Counted from the first letter of the stretch, positions 1 to 8,514 are shown. The stretch is DNA of 64,000 nucleotides from Actinomadura luzonensis (GCF_022664455.2 NZ_JAKRKC020000001.1:4035001-4099000); one strand, 5' to 3'. Numbers and translations are program-made. The notes: generated by a model from the sequence alone, not told the origin.

Positions 1-266
1 GCCGTGGGGTGCCGCTGCCACCACAGGTAGCCGGCGGCGCTCACCGTGCCGTCCGTGGCGAAGCGGTAGGTGGCGAGACGGACCCAGTTCTGCCGGGAGG
101 AGGTCTTCAGGTGGCCCTGGGAGACGACGAAGGTCGTCTTCCCGCCCGGCAGCCGCGCCGCGGCGGGCGCCGTGGCGGCGGCTGTGGTCGTGGCGGCTGT
201 GGCGGGCTGGACGGGCAGGAGGGTGATGGCGAGCACGAAGGACAGGATCGCCGCTGCGGTGCGCAT
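1..266 (-). CDS. Secreted protein of unknown function, N-terminal part only
   Basis: The ATG at 266-264 opens a frame that runs off the left edge of the window (88 codons visible). The first 25 or so residues form a signal peptide (MRTAAAILSFVLAITLLP, then an Ala-X-Ala type cleavage region PATAAT). A Thr/Ala-rich spacer follows, then a domain with the stretch TFVVSQGHLKTSSRQNW and a later YLWWQRHP. I recognise no family. The domain looks like a small exported actinomycete protein. The far end is missing, so length and function cannot be judged. The next gene is on the same strand about 90 bases upstream. Confidence 0.6.
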   Translation of the reverse strand, partial: MRTAAAILSFVLAITLLPVQPATAATTTAAATAPAAARLPGGKTTFVVSQGHLKTSSRQNWVRLATYRFATDGTVSAAGYLWWQRHPT

Positions 267-359
267 GAACAGACTCCGGAAGGCTTGCTTACGGTCTTGA
301 CCGATCGTCAACGGGCCACCGTAGTGGCCGCCGGCCGGATCTGTCCCGTGAACGCCCGG

Positions 360-2399
360 TCACGCCGCGACGGCGCCCCGGCGGGGCAGCAGCAGGAACG
401 CGCCGACGTACAGCAGGGCCGCGACGATCAGCAGCCCCTTGTAGCCGATCACCAGCGCCGCGTACTCCAGGCAGCCGCCGACCATGGCGCCCAGCAGGTT
501 CGCGCCGAAGGACGTGGTGGCGTCGGCGGTGTCGGCGAAGCGCTTGGCGAAGACGACGTTGGCGGCGAAGATCGGCAGGAAGGCGACCGTGACGGCGGCC
601 AGGGCGCGCAGCGGCACCGGCAGCGACAGCAGCCAGGCGTTCGGCACCAGCCAGGCCAGCAGCAGGCCGCCCAGCAGCACGGCGTACATGACGGGCAGCG
701 GCGGGGTGCGGAAGCGGCGGGTGACCTCGACGGCGGCGAGCACGGCGACCAGCACGCCGGCGAAGACGATGGCGTTGACCACCCACGTGGTGCCGAACAG
801 CAGCGCGAAGCCGGTCACGCTCTTGGTCTCCAGCAGCATGAACGCCACGCCCAGCAGGAACAGGTCGGCGTAGGGGCGCATGCGCCGGTAGGGGCCGGCC
901 ACGACGCGGACCGCGATCAGGCTGACGGCGAGGACGAGCGCCAGCGTGATGAGGTAGATCGGCGGGATGGTGGCGTCGTGCAGGTAGAGGAAGGGCCGGT
1001 CGTCGTCGGCGGGCGGCGGGGTGCCGGCGGCGGCGCCCGGCCACTCGGCGGCGCAGCGCTGGTCGGCGGCGGCCAGGCCGGCGGTGATCACGGCCTGCTG
1101 CCCGGCGGTGCTGACGACGTCCACGCACGGCTTGTGGCCGAAGGCGCGCTGCATGGTGAGGGCCAGCCGGTCCACCAGCCAGCTCTCGCGGTAGTAGTTG
1201 TACATCGAGAAGGTGCCGCCGGGCTTGAGGTGGGCGCGGGCGGCCCGCATGGCCTCCTCGGTGAACAGGTAGCTCTCCAGCCGCAGCGAGCTGGCCCCGG
1301 AGACGAGGGTGAGGGAGTCGGGCAGCGCGAACAGGATCAGGTCGTAGGAGCCGCCGCCGCGCTCCAGGAAGGCCCGGCCGTCGGTGACGTGGGTGGTGAC
1401 CCGGGGGTCGTCGTAGGGGTGGTCGGGGTGGACCGAGCCGCCCAGCTCGCGCAGCTTGGGGTCGATCTCGACGGCGTCGACCCGGCGGGCGCCCTTGGAC
1501 AGCGCGATCGCCACGTCGGTGCCGCTGCCCGCGCCGACGATGAGCACGTCCTGGGGGGGCTTGGCGGCCCGCTCGTACGGCAGCCCGTACTGGGCCTCCC
1601 ACTGCAGCCGGGCGGCGGCGGGCACGGCCTGCTGGTGCGGGATGCCGTTGACGGAGATGTCGGTGACGGGCACGCCGAGGACGCGCAGCGGCTTGGCGGT
1701 GACCTTGTAGTACGGCGACCACAGGGCGCCGGCGGTGAGCGTCTCGGCCAGCAGCAGCCCGACCACGGCCAGGGAGGGCACGGTGACCAGCCCCAGGTAG
1801 AGCGCGCGCGGCCGGGGCGCCAGCAGCGCGCCGTAGCACAGGGCGGCGACCAGCCCCCAGAAGACCGGCGGCGCGCTCAGGAACGACAGCGCGGTGAAGG
1901 CGGCGATGCCGCTGAGGCTGCCGATGAGGTCGTAGCGGTAGGCCTCCAGCCGCGGCAGCTCGGGGAAGCAGCGGCCGACCAGCTCGGCGGGCCCCATGAG
2001 GACGAGCGCGGCGGCGCAGAAGACGACCGGCAGGATGAGCCAGGCGGGCGGGCCGGTGGTGGACAGGCTGGTCCAGTACAGGACGCCCTCGGTGTCGCGG
2101 TCGACGGTGACGGGGAAGGCCAGCACGACCATGACCAGCAGGGCGAGCACGACCGGCGAGTAGTACGGCTGCCGCCGCGAGCGCCCGACGCGCAGGAAGC
2201 CGAGCCCGATCCCGAGGAACGACCCCAGCAGCACGAAGTTGGTGAAGTAGCTGAGGTGCACGATGTTGGAGCCGGTCCAGCGGATCAGCGCGAGTTCGAG
2301 GAAGAGCATGAACCCGCTGGCGAGGACGAGCCGCGGCCGCACCGCCAGCCAATGGGCCTTCTCTCCGTCATCGACCGGCTTCTGCGCCTGGAGCGTCAT
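360..2399 (-). CDS. Integral membrane protein with spermidine synthase-like domain
   Basis: This 679-residue protein has three parts. Residues about 20-240 hold several hydrophobic membrane segments. Residues about 285-420 form a Rossmann methyltransferase/aminopropyltransferase-like domain with the nucleotide-binding motif VLIVGAGSGTDVA near residue 290 and VDAVEIDPK after it. Residues about 500-670 hold further membrane segments. This is the architecture of membrane-embedded spermidine synthase-like proteins, whose substrate is usually unknown. Classical spermidine synthases are soluble and about half this length, so polyamine synthesis should not be assumed. The ATG at 2399 follows a region without a strong ribosome site. 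The gene stands alone, divergent from the subtilase gene at 2584. Confidence 0.8.
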   Translation of the reverse strand: MTLQAQKPVDDGEKAHWLAVRPRLVLASGFMLFLELALIRWTGSNIVHLSYFTNFVLLGSFLGIGLGFLRVGRSRRQPYYSPVVLALLVMVVLAFPVTVDRDTEGVLYWTSLSTTGPPAWLILPVVFCAAALVLMGPAELVGRCFPELPRLEAYRYDLIGSLSGIAAFTALSFLSAPPVFWGLVAALCYGALLAPRPRALYLGLVTVPSLAVVGLLLAETLTAGALWSPYYKVTAKPLRVLGVPVTDISVNGIPHQQAVPAAARLQWEAQYGLPYERAAKPPQDVLIVGAGSGTDVAIALSKGARRVDAVEIDPKLRELGGSVHPDHPYDDPRVTTHVTDGRAFLERGGGSYDLILFALPDSLTLVSGASSLRLESYLFTEEAMRAARAHLKPGGTFSMYNYYRESWLVDRLALTMQRAFGHKPCVDVVSTAGQQAVITAGLAAADQRCAAEWPGAAAGTPPPADDDRPFLYLHDATIPPIYLITLALVLAVSLIAVRVVAGPYRRMRPYADLFLLGVAFMLLETKSVTGFALLFGTTWVVNAIVFAGVLVAVLAAVEVTRRFRTPPLPVMYAVLLGGLLLAWLVPNAWLLSLPVPLRALAAVTVAFLPIFAANVVFAKRFADTADATTSFGANLLGAMVGGCLEYAALVIGYKGLLIVAALLYVGAFLLLPRRGAVAA

Positions 2400-2532
2400 G
2401 GTGCCTCACCGTAGTGAACGGACCGAAAACACGGAAGCCTGACGGCCCAGAAGAAATGTCGTCCGCTTCGCGCTTTTTGCGTTGTTTCCGCAGGTCAAAC
2501 CGTCGGAATCCGCTGGACGGACCTGGCCGGAT

Positions 2533-2556
2533 GAAGGAATGTTGGGGGGTTCCTTC
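2533..2556. promoter_or_regulatory. Inverted repeat in the subtilase leader
   Basis: The arms GAAGGAA (2533-2539) and TTCCTTC (2550-2556) are perfect complements separated by ten bases that include a run of six G. The repeat lies about 28 bases before the ATG of the subtilase gene, in a 184-base divergent intergenic region shared with the membrane protein gene. It could be an operator or an mRNA hairpin. No known regulator motif was recognised. Confidence 0.3.
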
Positions 2557-2583
2557 CCTCCGCGCAACCTTCGGTGGTGACAC

Positions 2584-3942
2584 ATGCGGGTCATGATCCA
2601 GCTCCGCCCCTCCCCCGACCTCGTCGCGGCAGTGGCCGATCCGTCCCGGACGGCGACCACGGCCGACGTCGCGGACGGCCTGCCGGGCGTCGAGCTCGAC
2701 ACGGCGTTCACGCCGGTCGCCGTGCCGCGCCCCGTCCCGGCGGCCGGCGGCGACCCCCTCTCGCTCAACCAGCCGCTCGACTTCTCGCTGGCCCCCGACG
2801 ACGCCTCCGTGCTGGTCCGCGGCACGATCTCCGACGACGAGCTGGTCTCCAGGGTCACGCTGCTGCCCACGCTGCGGCCCGGCGTGGTCGGCGTGTTCGC
2901 CGACCCGGTCATCGAGTCCTCGCCCACCTGCGGCGGCGCTCCGCCCGTGGGCGACTGGCACGACGTCGAGCGGCTGCTCAGCGTGGCCGCGCTGCACGCC
3001 GAAGGGCTCGACGGCGCCGGCGTGGCGCTGGCCGTGCTCGACACCGGCGTCAACGCCGCCCACGCCGCGCGCCGGCTCGGCCGGGCCGTCACCGTCGACG
3101 CGGCCCGCTGCTGGAGCCCGCAGGGGGTGACCGGGCGGCCGGGCGAGTTCGCGGTCGACCACGGCACCATGTGCGCCTTCGACGCGCTGATCGCCGCCCC
3201 GCAGGCGGCGATCGTCGACATCCCGCTGCTGCTGTCCACCCGGCCCGGCGGCACGGCCATGGACGGCCTGCTGTCGGACGCGGTGGCCGCCTTCGCGCAC
3301 CTGCGCGGCGTGCTGGAGGCCCAGCCGGCCGAGTCGCGGGCGCTGGTGGTGACCAACTCGTGGGGGTCGTTCTCGCCGGAGTGGGACTTCCCCGTCGGGC
3401 ATCCGGGCAACTACTCCGACAACGCGGCGCACCCGTTCAACCTGATGGTGGCCGCGCTCGACCGGATCGGCGGCGACGTGCTGTTCGCGGCGGGCAACTG
3501 CGGGCGGGAGTGCCCCGACGGGCGGTGCGCGTACCCGAGCCGGCCCATCGTGGGCGCCAACTCCCATCCGCGGGCCCTGTCGGTGGGCGGGGTGGACGTC
3601 AACGGCCGGCGGGTCGGCTACTCCTCCCAGGGGCCGGGGCGGCTGACCGCCCGCAAGCCGGACGTGTGCGCGTACACGCACTTCGCGGGCTCGCGGGCGT
3701 TCGGCGAGAGCGAGCCCGACTCGGGCACCTCGGCGGCCACGCCGGTGGCGGCCGGGCTGGTCGCCGCGGTGCGCACCAGGTGGCCGGCCGCCCGGCTCTC
3801 GCCCGCCCAGCTCCGGGCGCTGCTGCGGCGCACCGCCGAGGACCGCAGCGAGGTCGGCTTCGACTACGACTACGGGTACGGCACCGTCGACCCGCACGCG
3901 GTCATGGCCGCGCTGGAGCGGCGGTCGCGGAGCGCGGCCTGA
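2584..3942 (+). CDS. S8 family serine peptidase (subtilase) without signal peptide
   Basis: The catalytic triad is complete: Asp153 in AVLDTG, His193 in DHGTMC and Ser383 in GTSAATP, with the oxyanion Asn305 in FAAGNCG. The catalytic domain covers about residues 135-445. The first 130 residues may act as a prodomain or targeting region. There is no signal peptide or membrane anchor, which is unusual because most actinomycete subtilases are exported, so an intracellular or leaderless role is inferred. A cysteine-rich insertion (CGRECPDGRC) follows the oxyanion Asn. The ATG at 2584 follows GGTGGTGA. The gene ends three bases before the stop of the convergent ABC permease gene. Confidence 0.88.
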   Translation: MRVMIQLRPSPDLVAAVADPSRTATTADVADGLPGVELDTAFTPVAVPRPVPAAGGDPLSLNQPLDFSLAPDDASVLVRGTISDDELVSRVTLLPTLRPGVVGVFADPVIESSPTCGGAPPVGDWHDVERLLSVAALHAEGLDGAGVALAVLDTGVNAAHAARRLGRAVTVDAARCWSPQGVTGRPGEFAVDHGTMCAFDALIAAPQAAIVDIPLLLSTRPGGTAMDGLLSDAVAAFAHLRGVLEAQPAESRALVVTNSWGSFSPEWDFPVGHPGNYSDNAAHPFNLMVAALDRIGGDVLFAAGNCGRECPDGRCAYPSRPIVGANSHPRALSVGGVDVNGRRVGYSSQGPGRLTARKPDVCAYTHFAGSRAFGESEPDSGTSAATPVAAGLVAAVRTRWPAARLSPAQLRALLRRTAEDRSEVGFDYDYGYGTVDPHAVMAALERRSRSAA

Positions 3943-3945
3943 CCG

Positions 3946-4671
3946 TCAGGCGTTCTCCCGGTTGAACACCCGCGTGCCGACGGTGAGGCTGACCGCGGCG
4001 AAGACCGCGGTCACCGCCACGCCGAGCGCCACCGTGCCGGTGGCGTAGTGGCCGTGGAACAGCTCGCGCAGCGCTTCCAGGGGATACCTGAAGGGGCTGA
4101 GGCGGGACAGGGCGTCGAGCCAGCCCGGCGCCATCGACATCGGCAGGAACGAGCCGGACAGCAGCACCAGCGGCACCACGGCGGTGGACATGACGGGCGC
4201 GAAGAGCTCCTGCTGGATGGTGAGCGCGACGGCGTACGACAGCGCGGCCAGGCTGACGCCGAGCACGAGCACGAGCGCGAACCCGGCCAGCACGCCGGCC
4301 AGCGGGGCCCGCAGGCCGAGCGCGTAGGCGGCGGCCAGCAGCAGCACGGTCTGGATGATCAGCGTGACGGCGTTGTTGAGCACCCGGCCGAGCAGCAGCG
4401 CGAGCCGGCTGGCCGGGGTGACGCGCATGCGCTCCAGCACGCCCGAGCTCCGCTCGAAGACCACGCCGAAGCCGGCCAGGCCGGTGCTCATCAGCCCGAG
4501 CTGGATGATCAGGCCGGGCACGAGCGTCTCCCACGTGCCGATCGTGGTGAACAGCGGCCCGAACAGCACGAGGAACATCAGCGGCTGCACCGCCCCGAAG
4601 ACGATGCCGAGCTTCTGCCGCAGCGTGGCGCGTACGCCGTGGCGGAACAGCACCCAGGTGTCGCGCAGCAT
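3946..4671 (-). CDS. ABC-2 type exporter permease (DrrB-like)
   Basis: This 241-residue membrane protein has about six hydrophobic segments in the ABC-2 arrangement. It follows its ATPase gene: the ATG at 4671-4669 overlaps the ATPase stop in a TGATG junction, so the two are translationally coupled. Together they make a two-component exporter of the daunorubicin-resistance (DrrAB) type. The cargo is unknown. Regulation is probably by the divergent TetR protein at 5478, through the palindrome at 5442-5462. An in-frame reading upstream of this ATG would run into the ATPase gene in an arginine-rich, non-coding-looking frame, so the short start was chosen. Confidence 0.88.
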   Translation of the reverse strand: MLRDTWVLFRHGVRATLRQKLGIVFGAVQPLMFLVLFGPLFTTIGTWETLVPGLIIQLGLMSTGLAGFGVVFERSSGVLERMRVTPASRLALLLGRVLNNAVTLIIQTVLLLAAAYALGLRAPLAGVLAGFALVLVLGVSLAALSYAVALTIQQELFAPVMSTAVVPLVLLSGSFLPMSMAPGWLDALSRLSPFRYPLEALRELFHGHYATGTVALGVAVTAVFAAVSLTVGTRVFNRENA

Positions 4672-5411
4672 CAGGCGGACACCTCCTCGCGCAGCGAGCG
4701 GCCGGTGATGTCGAGGAAGACGTCGTCGAGGGTGCGCCCGCCGCGCTTCAGCTCGGCCGGCGTGCCCTCGGCGACGATGCGGCCGTGGTCGATGATCAGC
4801 AGCCGGTCGCAGAGGGCGTCGGCCTCGTCGAGGTAGTGGGTGGTCAGGAAGACGGTCAGCCCGCGCTCGGCGCGCAGCGCGCGGACGTGGTCCCACAGGT
4901 TGGCCCGGCTCTGCGGGTCGAGGCCGGTGGTGGGCTCGTCGAGGAAGAGCAGGACCGGCTCGTGCAGCAGGGCGAAGGCGATGTCGAAGCGGCGGCGCTG
5001 GCCGCCCGACAGCGCGGCGCCCGGCCGCTCCTCCAGGCCGGTGAGCTCCAGCCGGGCCAGCAGCTCCCGGGTGCGGGCGGCGGCGCGTTCGCGGCTGAGG
5101 CCGTACAGCATGCCCTGCAGCTCCAGCTCGCCGCGCAGGGGCGCGACGGGCGAGATGCCGCCGTTCTGGGACACGTAGCCGATGCGCCGCCGCACCTCGC
5201 GCGGGTCGGCGAGCAGGTCGCGGCCGGCCACGGCGGCGGTGCCCGAGGTGGGCTTGAGCAGGGTGGTCAGCATGCGCATGGTCGTGGTCTTGCCCGCGCC
5301 GTTGGGGCCGAGGAAGCCGACGATCTCGCCGGCCTCCACGGTGATGTCCACGCCCGCGACGGCGGGGGCGCCGTCGCCGAAGGTCTTCGTCAGACCCGAA
5401 GTCTTGATCAT
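4671..5411 (-). CDS. ABC exporter ATP-binding protein (DrrA-like)
   Basis: This 246-residue ATPase carries Walker A GPNGAGKTT near residue 35, signature LSGGQRRR near 135, and Walker B LLFLDEPTTGLDP with the switch region TTHYLDEAD. Sequence style and the neighbouring ABC-2 permease place it with DrrA-type drug and lipid exporters rather than sugar importers. The ATG at 5411 is preceded by TTGGAGGCG, a good ribosome site. The promoter region is shared with the divergent TetR gene and contains a near-perfect palindrome, which suggests substrate-inducible derepression. Confidence 0.9.
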   Translation of the reverse strand: MIKTSGLTKTFGDGAPAVAGVDITVEAGEIVGFLGPNGAGKTTTMRMLTTLLKPTSGTAAVAGRDLLADPREVRRRIGYVSQNGGISPVAPLRGELELQGMLYGLSRERAAARTRELLARLELTGLEERPGAALSGGQRRRFDIAFALLHEPVLLFLDEPTTGLDPQSRANLWDHVRALRAERGLTVFLTTHYLDEADALCDRLLIIDHGRIVAEGTPAELKRGGRTLDDVFLDITGRSLREEVSA

Positions 5412-5441
5412 TTCATCGCCTCCAAGATTGAGGTAACCACA

Positions 5442-5462
5442 AAATTGGAGTGACTGCAATTT
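5442..5462. promoter_or_regulatory. Palindromic operator between ABC exporter and TetR gene
   Basis: The outer arms AAATTG (5442-5447) and CAATTT (5457-5462) and the inner arms AGT (5449-5451) and ACT (5453-5455) are symmetric around G5452. Nine of ten base pairs match over 21 bases. This AT-rich patch stands out from the surrounding high-GC DNA and lies 15 bases before the TetR ATG and 30 bases before the exporter ATG. It is the expected position for autoregulation by the TetR protein. Confidence 0.65.
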
Positions 5463-5477
5463 AGGTAGCATGAGGGC

Positions 5478-6164
5478 ATGGAAGAGGGGCTGCGGGAGCG
5501 GAAGAAGCGCGAGACCAGGCAGCGCATCGCCGACATCGCGATGGGGCTGTTCATGGCGAAGGGGTTCGACAACGTCACCGTGGCCGAGGTGGCCCGCGCG
5601 GCCGACGTGTCGGTCAACACGGTGTTCAACTACTTCAGGACCAAGGAGGACCTGTTCGCCGACCGCCAGGACGTCGTGGTCGACCTGCCTCGCAAGGTGC
5701 TGCGGGAGCGCAGGCCGGGCGAGGGCGTCGTGGCCGCCTTCCGGCGCGACTTCCTCGACGCGATGGCCGGCCGCGACTGGCGCTACGGCCTCAACCAGGG
5801 CGGCGACGCCGTCAGCAAGGTCATCGCCGGCAGCCCCGCGCTGGTCGCCCGCTTCCGCGAGATCCAGGAGCAGCGCGAGGAGGCGCTGGCCGCCGCCCTG
5901 GCCGACGAGCTGGACGCCGCGCCCGAGGACCTGACGCCGCGGCTGGCGGCGGCGCAGATCCTCACCGCGACGCGGCTGCTGAGCGCCTACGCGACGGAGC
6001 GCCTGGCGGCGGGCGAGGACTGGGTGAGCGTCGAGCCCGACCTCAGGGCGCAGGCGGACACCGCCTTCGGCCTGCTGCGGGACGGGCTCGCCGACTACGG
6101 CAGGCGGCCCCTAGGAGCCGGCCTCGGTGATGATGGCGACGGTGAGGCCGAAGGCGACGAATAG
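5478..6164 (+). CDS. TetR/AcrR family transcriptional regulator
   Basis: The first 60 residues form a TetR helix-turn-helix (RQRIADIAMGLFMAKGF, then TVAEVARAADVSVNTVFNYF), followed by an alpha-helical ligand domain to residue about 210. The position divergent from the exporter pair, and the palindrome between them, suggest that it represses the exporter and itself until a ligand binds. The ATG at 5478 is used because the helix-turn-helix begins soon after. The last 54 bases overlap the 3' end of the convergent DUF4190 gene. The acidic tail (DGDGEAEGDE) lies entirely in that overlap. Confidence 0.88.
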   Translation: MEEGLRERKKRETRQRIADIAMGLFMAKGFDNVTVAEVARAADVSVNTVFNYFRTKEDLFADRQDVVVDLPRKVLRERRPGEGVVAAFRRDFLDAMAGRDWRYGLNQGGDAVSKVIAGSPALVARFREIQEQREEALAAALADELDAAPEDLTPRLAAAQILTATRLLSAYATERLAAGEDWVSVEPDLRAQADTAFGLLRDGLADYGRRPLGAGLGDDGDGEAEGDE

Positions 6165-6443
6165 CAGCGTGATCCCCATCAGGACGCTGCTGACGATGCC
6201 GCAGATCCGCCCCGCCTGGATGTGGCCCCGGTTCTCGTAGGGGTAGCCGCTCTGGTCGATCTCGCGCAGCGCCCTGGTGCCCATCGACCAGGCGAACGGC
6301 CCGAGGAAGGAGCACACCACCAGGCTGAGGATGCCCAGCACGAGGACGGTCGTGCCGTTGGGGTGGCTGCGCAGCGGCGGGCCGTAGTACGGGTCGTACG
6401 GCGGCGGATCGTAGGGAGGCGGGTCGTACGGGGGATATGACAT
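6111..6443 (-). CDS. DUF4190 family small membrane protein
   Basis: This 110-residue protein begins with a Pro/Tyr-rich repeat tail (YDPPPYDPPPYDPYYGPP) and then has two hydrophobic helices, about residues 30-55 and 80-107. The pattern VLVLGILSLVVC, with SMGTRALREID between the helices, is typical of DUF4190 proteins in actinomycetes. Function is unknown. Its 3' end runs 54 bases into the TetR gene on the other strand. It starts 83 bases from the divergent ion channel gene. Confidence 0.82.
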   Translation of the reverse strand: MSYPPYDPPPYDPPPYDPYYGPPLRSHPNGTTVLVLGILSLVVCSFLGPFAWSMGTRALREIDQSGYPYENRGHIQAGRICGIVSSVLMGITLLFVAFGLTVAIITEAGS

Positions 6444-6526
6444 GGCTTCTTATATACCGCCATGCCCTTGATCACGTTGCGCCATCATGGTACGGCACTT
6501 CATCCGTCCTCCCAGGAGTCTCATCC

Positions 6527-7318
6527 GTGCGCGAACGCACCCGTGCCGTCCTCGCCCATCCGCGCTTCCAGCGCTTCATCGTCGGGGTCATCCTCGTCAA
6601 CGCCGCCACCCTGGGGCTGGAGACGTTCCCGCCCGTCGTCGAGCGGTACGGCGGCCTGCTGACCGCGGTCGACCACGCGGCTCTCTACATCTTCGCGGCC
6701 GAGCTGCTGGCCAAGATGTACGTCGAGCGCCTCCGGTTCGTCCGCGACCCGTGGAACGTCTTCGACTTCGTGATCGTCGCCATCGCCTTCGCGCCCGCGA
6801 CCGGCGGCCTGTCGGTGCTGCGCGCGCTGCGCATCCTGCGGGCCCTGCGGCTGCTGTCGGTGGTGCCGAGCCTGCGCAAGGTGGTCTCGGCGCTGCTGCG
6901 GGCGATGCCCGGCATGAGCTCGATCGTGGTGCTGCTGGCCCTGGTGCTGTACGTGGCCGCGGTGATGGCCACCAAGCTGTACGGCGCGGCCTCCCCCGAC
7001 CGCTTCGGCAGCCTGCCGACCTCGCTGTTCACCCTCTACCAGACGATGACCGGCGACGACTGGGGCAACATCGCCCGCGACGTCATGACCCGGCACCCGT
7101 CGGCCTGGGTGTTCTTCACGATCTTCATCCTGGTGTGCACGTTCGTGATACTCAACCTGTTCATGGCGGTCGTCGTCAGCGCCATGGACGAGGAGGGCGC
7201 CGAGGAGCGCGCCGCCCTCGAGGACACCACCGCGCACCACTCCGAGCTGATCCTGCGCGAGCTCGCCGAGCTGCGCAAGGAGGTCGCCGAGCTACGCCGG
7301 CACAGCGCCGTCGAGTGA
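6527..7318 (+). CDS. Single-domain voltage-gated ion channel (bacterial Nav/Cav type)
   Basis: With the GTG at 6527, which follows CCAGGAG at a proper distance, the protein has 263 residues. Segments S1-S4 occupy about residues 15-112. S4 carries arginines every third position (R99, R102, R105, R108). S5, the pore helix and S6 follow to about residue 215, then a charged C-terminal coiled coil. Such channels work as homotetramers in the cytoplasmic membrane. The selectivity filter is T175-G-D-D-W-G-N181, more acidic than the TLESW filter of sodium-selective NaChBac/NavAb. An in-frame upstream ATG at 6437 would add 30 residues of unlikely sequence. The 3' end overlaps the LtrA gene by 27 bases. 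Confidence 0.9.
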   Translation: MRERTRAVLAHPRFQRFIVGVILVNAATLGLETFPPVVERYGGLLTAVDHAALYIFAAELLAKMYVERLRFVRDPWNVFDFVIVAIAFAPATGGLSVLRALRILRALRLLSVVPSLRKVVSALLRAMPGMSSIVVLLALVLYVAAVMATKLYGAASPDRFGSLPTSLFTLYQTMTGDDWGNIARDVMTRHPSAWVFFTIFILVCTFVILNLFMAVVVSAMDEEGAEERAALEDTTAHHSELILRELAELRKEVAELRRHSAVE

Positions 7319-8512
7319 CCCGCCGGCCGCGCCGCGCGGCCGGTAGGCCAGCCGCCACAGCGTGACGGCCAGCAGCAGCGCCACCACGAGCCAGCCGGCC
7401 AGCAGCCCGGAGACGGCGGCCACGGCGAGCGGCCCGAGCACGGTCGGCACCCCCCAGGCCCAGATCCAGGCCGGCCGCGCGCCGATCGCGACGCCGAGCG
7501 CCAGGGAGGCGGCGAAGTAGGCGGCCAGGCCGCCGCCCAGCACCCATCCGACGCCGCCGTGCAGGTGCGCCTGCGGCTCGGCGGCCACCACGCCGAGCCC
7601 GGCCGCGGTCGCGGTGATGCCGGCCGTCATGACGAAGTGGGCGGGCAGCGCCACGTACGAGGGCAGCCCGCGCGCGGTCGCGCCCGGCACGGCGCTGAGG
7701 CCGTAGTGGAGGGTCAGCCACCACAGCGCGACGATCAGCCCGAACCCGGCGAGCGCGGCCAGCGCGAGCTCCGCCCCCCAGGAGTGGCCGGAGGAGGCCG
7801 TGACGACCTGCACGACGGCCTCGCCGAGCACGATGATGACGAACAGCCCGAGCCGCTCGCCCAGGTGCGGCAGGTCGAGCACGGCGGCGGCCGGCCGCTC
7901 CACGGGGTGCGCGGGCCGGCCCGGCCTGGCCCGCCGCCGCTCGCGGTCCTCGCGCCGGTCAGCCTGCTTGCGCATCTCCTCGAGCAGCCGTTCGGGGCGG
8001 CGGCTCTGCAGCACCGAGAAGAGCACGTCGAGGAGCGCGCCGAGGCCCCACAGCCAGTACCGCGCGGGCGGGTCGGCCCAGACGGAGGCGAACCACGGGG
8101 CGACGCCCGCGCCGAGCTGCGCCGCGGGCCAGGCGGTCAGCACGGTGCCGGACGCCTGCAGCCGCCGGGAGGCGCCGATCCGGCAGAAGATGTACGCGGC
8201 GATGAACCAGCCGTCGTGGGTGCCGGCGCCGGGGATCAGGTGCGCCACGTCGGGCGCGGCCGCGGCCATGACGGCGATGCCGAACATGCCGATGAGCATG
8301 GAGCGCGTCCTGGTCTTCTCGCCGCGGACGTTGGAGTAGAGCGTGAGGGTGGTCCACACGCTCCACACCGCGTAGTAGAGCAGCCCGAAGAGCGCCACGT
8401 CGCCCCAGGTCGGGTGTGCCAGCCGGTGGGCGAGCTGGGCCACCGCCACGACGACCACGAGGTCGAAGAACAGCTCCAGCCAGCTCGCGTGACGCTCTCC
8501 CGCTTGATCCAC
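7292..8512 (-). CDS. ltrA: Low temperature requirement protein A (LtrA) family membrane protein
   Basis: The protein has 406 residues and about ten hydrophobic segments. It opens with ASWLELFFDLVVVVAVAQLAH, the characteristic start of the LtrA family, and has the family block GERLGLFVIIVLGEAVV in the middle. A basic cytoplasmic loop at about residues 180-210 is rich in Arg. LtrA was named from a Listeria mutant unable to grow in the cold; its biochemical role is not established. The start is a GTG. The gene lies 2 bases downstream of rpsD on the same strand, so it may be co-transcribed with it. Confidence 0.88.
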   Translation of the reverse strand: MDQAGERHASWLELFFDLVVVVAVAQLAHRLAHPTWGDVALFGLLYYAVWSVWTTLTLYSNVRGEKTRTRSMLIGMFGIAVMAAAAPDVAHLIPGAGTHDGWFIAAYIFCRIGASRRLQASGTVLTAWPAAQLGAGVAPWFASVWADPPARYWLWGLGALLDVLFSVLQSRRPERLLEEMRKQADRREDRERRRARPGRPAHPVERPAAAVLDLPHLGERLGLFVIIVLGEAVVQVVTASSGHSWGAELALAALAGFGLIVALWWLTLHYGLSAVPGATARGLPSYVALPAHFVMTAGITATAAGLGVVAAEPQAHLHGGVGWVLGGGLAAYFAASLALGVAIGARPAWIWAWGVPTVLGPLAVAAVSGLLAGWLVVALLLAVTLWRLAYRPRGAAGGSLDGAVPA

Positions 8513-8514
8513 GG

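Noticed and set aside
2414..2596. A 60-codon open frame in front of the subtilase gene that could be read as a small peptide precursor.
   Set aside because: Third positions are not G/C-biased as in real genes here, there is no ribosome site, and it runs through the inverted repeat and into the subtilase start.
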